NCBI GenBank assembly: GCA_964444925.1
Contig: CAYUIV010000004.1
Span: 1-59,158, forward strand
Direction of reading: 5' to 3'
DNA length: 59,158 nt
From: CAYUIV01 sp964444925
Lineage (GTDB): Bacteria; Pseudomonadota; Gammaproteobacteria; Diplorickettsiales; Diplorickettsiaceae
Position 1 is the first letter of the stretch; each line of letters begins with the position of its first letter. The position numbers and the translations under genes are program-made. Shown here one piece after another: positions 53,800 to 59,158 of this stretch. The notes beneath the pieces were generated by a model that was not told the origin of the DNA, searched no databases, and saw only the letters and a program-made list of their open reading frames with translations.

Positions 53800-54446
53800 C
53801 TAATCTGTCATTTTTTCTTTTTTGTATGACGCGTTATCAAATGATTTGGCTGTCCATGCTTTTTATTGTAAGTGCTACTTTCACAAGCTTACAGTATGGT
53901 CTGTGCTGGGATCTAAATTTGCTTTATTCAATAACATCTAATCAATTAGCTTTCTTTCTTGCGGCTGCAAGCTGCTATTTATATTTTACTTTACGCTTCA
54001 ATTTGAAACTTTCGTCAAGTCTTTTCATTCTTTTATTACATTACTTGTGTGTTTTACTTATTTTATTTTCTTACTTACAAATCCCAATTCAAGAAAAAAC
54101 ACTCGTTTATTCAATTTTCTCAGTTATCTATACGCTATATCAAACCATACTTTATTTTCATTACATCAGGGAAAATTTTTTACAATTGTATTTACAAGAC
54201 ACATTACATGTAATTAAACTAAGCCAGGCTGAAATAAACCGTAGCGTTTTTGTATGTACAACTATGATACTAAATATAAGTGGCATTATTTATTATGTTG
54301 GAGAGCCGTTTGCAAAATACCTATTTGTTATTTTAATAGTCACAGCTCTGTTTAACTTATATTCAATAGTTTATATGCTTCCGCAGTTAATACTTTCTTT
54401 GAGATTGACGCAACAAGACTTCTTGAAAAAAGGTTTGTCTAATTAA
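53784..54446 (+). CDS. secF: SecF, truncated and lacking both conserved aspartates
   Basis: The protein is 220 residues against about 320 in E. coli. Helix 1 passes almost directly into helix 2, so the periplasmic P1 domain is missing. The helix 2/3 text ALRF..LLHD reads TLRF..LLHY, putting Tyr87 where Asp213 should be. The helix 4 text YSLNDTIVVFDRIREN reads YTLYQTILYFHYIREN, with Gln120 for Asp340. It overlaps secD by 16 bases. The reading frame is otherwise open, which argues against a recent pseudogene. Confidence 0.82.
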   Translation: MRKKLTNLSFFLFCMTRYQMIWLSMLFIVSATFTSLQYGLCWDLNLLYSITSNQLAFFLAAASCYLYFTLRFNLKLSSSLFILLLHYLCVLLILFSYLQIPIQEKTLVYSIFSVIYTLYQTILYFHYIRENFLQLYLQDTLHVIKLSQAEINRSVFVCTTMILNISGIIYYVGEPFAKYLFVILIVTALFNLYSIVYMLPQLILSLRLTQQDFLKKGLSN

Positions 54447-54575
54447 ATACTTTTTCATTTTAAATAAATTTAGCTATAAAAATTTTAACCTTAAAACAGT
54501 TTCTATTTGCTAAAGTGTATATTTTTGCAGCAACTGCCTTCGATCGCAGTACAAATTTATTTCTATTGAATAAAA

Positions 54576-56648
54576 TCAAAGTATAACGATGTGCTTTTCG
54601 TCTCTTAACTGTGTCAAGCATTGTGTGAATACTTGTTTCTCTAAATACTGCAATGTTAACTGTACAGTACTGTCTTTTTCTTGCAAAGCATCTGCAAAGA
54701 TTGCAATTAACTCGATTGGATACTGTTCTATAATTTGTATAACAGTTGAGAGCGTACGTATACCGTATTTTATATCGATTCGAACAGTAGATTGATAAGT
54801 CTTGCGTGTATTTTGATACATTGATGAAGATTCCATGACATGATGGTGTAAATACTTTTCATTGTAAGATGTAGGATAGATACTTTTTCTTCTATTTTGT
54901 GCTTCAACAGTATTATTATCTGGATTTATTTTTAATGATGCTTGACCTTTTTTGTTGTATTGATAAAGAGTATGTAATACCTGAACAATTTTTAGTTCAC
55001 CACTCCCCAGCGCTGCAAGTAACTCATTTTGAGAAGAAAAAGAAAGTAGTTGTGCTACTTTTTCCTGATTAATTGTGTGCAGACCAAGTTTTTGACACTC
55101 TTTTTCTAAAAGGAGCTGACCTATTATAATATGTTGGTGATAGTTTTTCTTTCGGAACCAATGTAAAACATCTGCTTTGGCTTTTGCAGTATTTAAATAT
55201 CCTAAATGAGGATTGAGCCAATTCCAGTGTAAATTGGGATATTGACTCGTAAATACTTTTACTTTTTCACCTGTACTGAGTACATGCGTTAAAGGTTTTT
55301 CAACACCATTGACTTCAATACGATGACAATAATTCCCCATATCTGTGTGCATAAAATATGCAAAATCTAATGCTGTTGCCCCTTTAGGTAAATCAAAGAT
55401 TTCGTTAGAAATACTGAAAATGTATACTCTATCATCTAATGTTTTCATTAACTCTGGCATGACATGGATACGGTTTTGTACCAGTTCTTTTTGCCAAATC
55501 AGTAATTGACGCAACCACGCAATTTTCGACTGGTAATGCTTTTGATATAAAACGCCTTCTTTATATTGCCAATGTGCAGCGACACCATGCTCTGATGCTT
55601 GATGCATCTCAAACGTGCGGATTTGAATCTCAATTGTTTTTTGATTTTCACCACAAATAGCCAAATGAATAGATTGATAATGATTATTTTTAGGATATTT
55701 AATATAATCTGCAAATTGGTTAGGCAACGTAGTCCAAAGTTGCTTCACTGCATGAAGCACTTTATAGCAGCTTTCAACATTGTCAACAATAATGCGAATA
55801 GCATTTAGATCGTGGATTTGATTGATCGAAAGACGACGTTGATACATTTTGAGATAAGTACCGTAAAAATTTTTAATTCGGTAAAAAATTTTGAAATTCT
55901 GTACCTGAAGCTTTGACAGTGCAATTTCAAATGCAAGTGCGAGCTCACTCACATAATTTTCTCGATCGAGTAAGCATTCATTAAAAACGGTTGCCATCTT
56001 TTTATACAGGGCAGGTGCAAGCTGCTTCATAGCTAGATCTTCTAATTCGTAACGAATGGTATTTACGCCTAATCGGTTTGCAAGCGGTGCATAAACCATT
56101 AACAGCTCTTTGGCACATTGACGCGTTTCAATATTACGAATGTTATTCTTTTGATAGGCTCTCATACATGCAATACGTTCTACAAGCTTGATCAATACAA
56201 CGCGCATATCATCTGCAATGACTAAAAGCATTTTTCTAAAGTTTTCTAGCTGTTTATGTTTGACATAGTCTTGATTTGGGAAATGATTCACGTTGCCCAT
56301 CTTTAAAACACCAGCTAACAACTTTGCAACATTCTCATTCAATTGATCAGCAATAGTATGTTTACTCAGTTCTGCATAATAGAAGCTGTTGTAAACGAGT
56401 GCAGCGCAGATGGTTTCTTCATCTAAAGAAAGATCAAGTAATAGATCAGCCATGACCAGACCTTGTTGTAAACAATTTTTACCAAAAGGTGTTTGAACTT
56501 TTTCGCCCGTTAGTTGACTGAGTGCGAGCGCATGTCGCACTAGTCTCAATTTACTCTCGGTCCGTTGCATTGAGAGGTGATGCAACCAACTTTTGCTATC
56601 AATGTGTCCGCTTCTATCAAGATAAAAAGCATTTTTACGTATTACCAT
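54576..56648 (-). CDS. relA: (p)ppGpp synthetase RelA
   Basis: The protein is 690 residues. The N-terminal HD-like domain lacks the metal-binding HD pair (AALVYNSFYYAE where SpoT has AALLHDTVED), as in RelA. The synthetase domain has YRIKNFYGTYLKM, IHDLNAIRIIV, NHYQSIHLAI and IEIQIRT. A TGS domain (about 390-450) and a C-terminal ACT-like part follow. RelA makes ppGpp on ribosomes carrying uncharged tRNA. A hydrolase (SpoT) must exist elsewhere. DksA in this window is the expected partner. Confidence 0.93.
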   Translation of the reverse strand: MVIRKNAFYLDRSGHIDSKSWLHHLSMQRTESKLRLVRHALALSQLTGEKVQTPFGKNCLQQGLVMADLLLDLSLDEETICAALVYNSFYYAELSKHTIADQLNENVAKLLAGVLKMGNVNHFPNQDYVKHKQLENFRKMLLVIADDMRVVLIKLVERIACMRAYQKNNIRNIETRQCAKELLMVYAPLANRLGVNTIRYELEDLAMKQLAPALYKKMATVFNECLLDRENYVSELALAFEIALSKLQVQNFKIFYRIKNFYGTYLKMYQRRLSINQIHDLNAIRIIVDNVESCYKVLHAVKQLWTTLPNQFADYIKYPKNNHYQSIHLAICGENQKTIEIQIRTFEMHQASEHGVAAHWQYKEGVLYQKHYQSKIAWLRQLLIWQKELVQNRIHVMPELMKTLDDRVYIFSISNEIFDLPKGATALDFAYFMHTDMGNYCHRIEVNGVEKPLTHVLSTGEKVKVFTSQYPNLHWNWLNPHLGYLNTAKAKADVLHWFRKKNYHQHIIIGQLLLEKECQKLGLHTINQEKVAQLLSFSSQNELLAALGSGELKIVQVLHTLYQYNKKGQASLKINPDNNTVEAQNRRKSIYPTSYNEKYLHHHVMESSSMYQNTRKTYQSTVRIDIKYGIRTLSTVIQIIEQYPIELIAIFADALQEKDSTVQLTLQYLEKQVFTQCLTQLRDEKHIVIL

Positions 56649-56772
56649 AGCGGCTCATCGCATTAACGTGTTTTATACCTATATATACTCTGTATAAACC
56701 AGAATATACAATCCGCACTGTACTTTAACAATACTGTTCTGGCTTACAATTGATTTTAATTTTCTTGTCTTT

Positions 56773-58872
56773 CTACTGACTAAAACGCATATAGCTACGT
56801 GAGCGAATTCTAATTTCTCCACCATAATGACTGAAAGAGCGATGTAATAAAACAGACTGTTTTAATCTCGCTGCTTGCGTTTGAGTAATTCTTATCAAAT
56901 AATCACGTGGTATTTGATTGAAAGATTTTTTCAATTTTACAGCGGTATTGATGTCTTTTTTTGATGAACAGTTAGAAGAGAGCTGTGTTGTGTTTACAGC
57001 ATGCACTGTATTTTTATATACCTTTTGCGCAGTCTCAAATGGCGCTTGATAAGAAAAAACATTAATTTTTTGGCGCTTATTAGACAATACAGAAGTATTC
57101 GAGACCGGTTTATTTAAGCCAGGTATAGTCTGGTGCATTTTTTTAACAGAGCAGTTTTCATTGTGAACGTTTTGATAATTAGAAGAGATTGCTTTTGAGC
57201 TTTGATGCGGTTGAGTTAATTTTTTCTTTCCCCATGAAACGATATTACGTAGTGTTTTTTTAAAAAAGCCAGAAGGTTGTCTATCTTGCTCTTTACGTTT
57301 TTCAAAATTTGCAACCGCTGGTATTTCTTCAAATTCTCTATTTTTTGAAACGATGGGTTCATGTATTGTTTCTTGCAATAAGTTATAACTTTTTGTTTCA
57401 ACTGCGTACTCTTTTTCAAGCTGTGTGATTTCGTATCGACTGGTTGACCAATGCGGATTAGGTAAAAGCACAATAGTGCATTGGTGGTTTTTTTCAAGTT
57501 GATAAATCCACTGACGTTTTTCATTACTAATATAGGTAATGAGTGCTAAAGAAGCTTCTAAACATACTTGTTGTACTCGCTTAGAAAACAAAATAGCTTC
57601 TATCGCACGAATTGCTGATAAGGCAAGTGATATAGTACTTCGTGTTGTGCCTTGCCCTTGACAAGCAATGCACAATTCCTCATTTGTTTGTCCTAACGAA
57701 GGGCGTAAACGTTGCCTTGTCATATTCTTTAAACCAAATTCCCAAAATGACCCAATTTGAACGCGTGCCCTGTCATCCTTAAATGCTTCTCGCAATACCT
57801 GATCTACTTTTTGCTGATGTGATTCTTCTTCCATATCAATGAAATCAATAACAACAATACCCCCAAGATCACGTAATCTAAGTTGCTGAGCAATAGCAAC
57901 GGCTGCTTCCAAATTAGTTTTTAATGCTGTTTCAGCAATGTTAAGACTTTCTGTAGAACCCGCAGAGTTGACATCAATGGTCACAGCGGCCGTTGTTAAA
58001 TTAATCACAATATTCCCGCCTGAAGGTAGGCGTAGCGTTTGTTGAAAAGCAGATTCAATCTCTTTTTCAATTTCAATTTTATGAAATAAAGGTTTTTTAT
58101 CCTGATAAAGAGTCAGTTTATCCATTAAATCAGGTCTGATTTTTTCAGTATAAGCCTTCACTTTTTCAAATGCTTCTTTTGAGTCAACGATAATCTTTTG
58201 AATGTCAGTACGTGCGTAGTCACGAATAGCACGCATTAAAATATCGCCTTCTTTAAAAATTAAAAAAGGCGCTTTTCTTTTAGAGAAAACTTCTTGAATA
58301 GTATTCCATTGATTAATCAATCCTTCTAAATCCATTTTTAAATGTTCCACGGTACAATCTTGACTAGCTGTTCGAACAATAATCCCCATGTCTTTAGGTA
58401 TATTTAATTGACTTAATTTTTGTTGTAGTAGCTTTCGCTCTTCACCTAAAATTTTTTTTGAAATACCACCTGCACTAGGCTGATTTGGCATCAGAATCAA
58501 ATAGCTGCCTGCAAGTGTAATATAAGTCGTTAATGCAGCACCCTTAGCATGACGTGCTTCTTTTTTGATTTGTACAATGATTGTTTGACCAATTTTAAGC
58601 CGGGGACGCTTTTCTTGCTGTTGTAAGTCTTGAAAATAATAAGGTGCAATCTTTTTAAAGGGTAAAAATCCATGTCTTTCAGAACCATATTCGACGAACA
58701 CAGCCTCTAAACTGGGTTCTATACTTTTAATAATACCTGCATAAATATTCTCTAATGCATTTTTTTTTAGTGTACTTTCAATATAAAAATCTGATACTTT
58801 TTCTGTTTTTTTCTCAAGTAAAGCAATACGAATCTCTTCGGGTTGATTTGCGTTGATTAACAATGTACTCAT
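56773..58872 (-). CDS. rne: Ribonuclease E/G family endoribonuclease
   Basis: The protein is 699 residues. An S1 domain (about 38-125) is followed by the catalytic core with the metal-binding Asp residues in VTIDVNSAG and VVIDFIDMEEES. The zinc-link reads CIAC (usual CPxC). Beyond residue ~500 the sequence is basic and disordered, rich in Lys, Ser, Asn and Gln, like the RNase E scaffold tail but shorter than the E. coli one. It starts mRNA decay and processes rRNA and tRNA. AGGA precedes the ATG. Confidence 0.92.
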   Translation of the reverse strand: MSTLLINANQPEEIRIALLEKKTEKVSDFYIESTLKKNALENIYAGIIKSIEPSLEAVFVEYGSERHGFLPFKKIAPYYFQDLQQQEKRPRLKIGQTIIVQIKKEARHAKGAALTTYITLAGSYLILMPNQPSAGGISKKILGEERKLLQQKLSQLNIPKDMGIIVRTASQDCTVEHLKMDLEGLINQWNTIQEVFSKRKAPFLIFKEGDILMRAIRDYARTDIQKIIVDSKEAFEKVKAYTEKIRPDLMDKLTLYQDKKPLFHKIEIEKEIESAFQQTLRLPSGGNIVINLTTAAVTIDVNSAGSTESLNIAETALKTNLEAAVAIAQQLRLRDLGGIVVIDFIDMEEESHQQKVDQVLREAFKDDRARVQIGSFWEFGLKNMTRQRLRPSLGQTNEELCIACQGQGTTRSTISLALSAIRAIEAILFSKRVQQVCLEASLALITYISNEKRQWIYQLEKNHQCTIVLLPNPHWSTSRYEITQLEKEYAVETKSYNLLQETIHEPIVSKNREFEEIPAVANFEKRKEQDRQPSGFFKKTLRNIVSWGKKKLTQPHQSSKAISSNYQNVHNENCSVKKMHQTIPGLNKPVSNTSVLSNKRQKINVFSYQAPFETAQKVYKNTVHAVNTTQLSSNCSSKKDINTAVKLKKSFNQIPRDYLIRITQTQAARLKQSVLLHRSFSHYGGEIRIRSRSYMRFSQ

Positions 58873-58964
58873 TTTGAATTCCTACATACTTAACAAATAT
58901 CTTGAGCATGATGTTCATTGCAATTTTAAAAGAATATTTGTGTGTTATAAAAAATAATAAATAA

Positions 58965-59045
58965 TGCCGAAGAGAGGACTCGAACCTCCACGAGTTTTCT
59001 CACAGGTACCTGAAACCTGCGTGTCTACCATTCCACCACCTCGGC
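58965..59045 (-). tRNA. tRNA-Leu (anticodon CAG)
   Basis: On the minus strand the acceptor GCCGAGG pairs with the 3' strand CTTCGGC (one G-T pair), with discriminator A complementary to 58965. The anticodon stem CAGGT/ACCTG encloses TTCAGGT, giving anticodon CAG. A long variable arm and the D-loop GGTAGAC fit leucine tRNA. CCA is not encoded. Confidence 0.93.
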
Positions 59046-59082
59046 TTTTAAAGACAGTAAATAGATAATTTAGGATAATACT

Positions 59083-59158
59083 CTACGATTCCTTATAAGG
59101 AGGAGGGGGATCTTGTTCATTCTCAACGCCTTTCATCGTTAATTTAATTCTATTTCTT
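59083..59158 (-). CDS. C-terminal end of a protein, probably SecG (runs off window)
   Basis: An open frame enters from the right edge and stops at TAG (complement of 59083-59085), coding a hydrophilic tail that ends ENEQDPPPPYKES. SecG has a short polar tail and lies directly before tRNA-Leu in many gammaproteobacteria, which matches this placement. The membrane segments that would prove it lie outside the window. Confidence 0.45.
   Translation of the reverse strand, partial: RNRIKLTMKGVENEQDPPPPYKES

Noticed and set aside
54576..56648. Loss of the HD pair in the (p)ppGpp synthetase as a sign of decay
   Set aside because: RelA proteins normally lack a working hydrolase site, so this is expected for the family.
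1..59158. CRISPR arrays, insertion sequences or prophage genes
   Set aside because: I saw no regularly spaced repeat array, transposase, integrase or phage structural gene. The only clear repeats are the bamA and fusion-gene tandem repeats and the duplicated cassette.

Overview
This window is AT-rich, gene-dense DNA from a bacterium with a gammaproteobacterial gene repertoire and a reduced, rearranged chromosome. The ancestry shows in ftsQ-ftsA-ftsZ-lpxC, yajC-secD-secF, uppS-cdsA-bamA-skp, rpmF-plsX-fabH, ratA-rnfH beside smpB, and lepB-rnc. Many of these clusters have lost members. No era follows rnc, no dxr or rseP lies between cdsA and bamA, no lpxD-fabZ-lpxA-lpxB follows skp, and tgt is far from yajC. 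An ankyrin-repeat protein, many small predicted outer-membrane barrels, a lone IcmD/IcmC-like (Dot/Icm) protein, a T. ferrooxidans-type GshA and a cyclodipeptide-synthase-like protein suggest a host-associated member of, or relative of, the Legionellales. That placement is inference from gene content, not phylogeny.

Layout. 1-4.6 kb: 5' end of uvrD, djlA, grxD, lepB, rnc, rmuC. 4.8-9.2 kb: a secreted barrel-like protein, an ankyrin protein with a PPxY tail, a family-4 uracil-DNA glycosylase, a lone FimT/GspH pseudopilin and the IcmD-like protein. 9.2-16.7 kb (minus strand): pepA, lpxC, ftsZ, ftsA, ftsQ, lepA. 16.7-24.5 kb: a lineage-specific island starting at tRNA-Pro. It holds two tandem copies of a two-gene cassette, each a signal-bearing SF2 helicase followed by a secreted barrel-like protein, then two related barrel proteins on the other strand. 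24.7-37 kb: rnfH, ratA, smpB, mrdA, tRNA-Glu, a slipin, a PLD nuclease, sufC, tgt, dksA, skp, bamA, cdsA, uppS. 37-44.6 kb: a histidine kinase, the cyclodipeptide-synthase-like fusion, frr, ssb, uvrA. 44.6-59.2 kb: two barrel proteins, rpmF-plsX-fabH, a MATE transporter, gshA, a lone receiver, yajC-secD-secF, relA, rne, tRNA-Leu and the probable tail of secG.

Two themes stand out. First, several conserved enzymes remain as full ORFs but have lost residues essential in their families. LpxC has lost its catalytic His, Lys and Asp and an internal segment. SecD and SecF have lost all three membrane aspartates of the proton path, and SecF has lost its periplasmic P1 domain. UvrA has lost most of its insertion domain, and the uracil glycosylase lacks one Fe-S cysteine. 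Together with the missing lpxD-lpxA-lpxB block this suggests an envelope without normal lipid A. Second, there are candidate new systems: the duplicated exported-helicase cassette, whose helicases resemble the D6/D11-type helicases of large DNA viruses and carry a predicted membrane hairpin between the RecA lobes, and an XYP-type cyclodipeptide synthase-like domain fused to a long C-terminal region.
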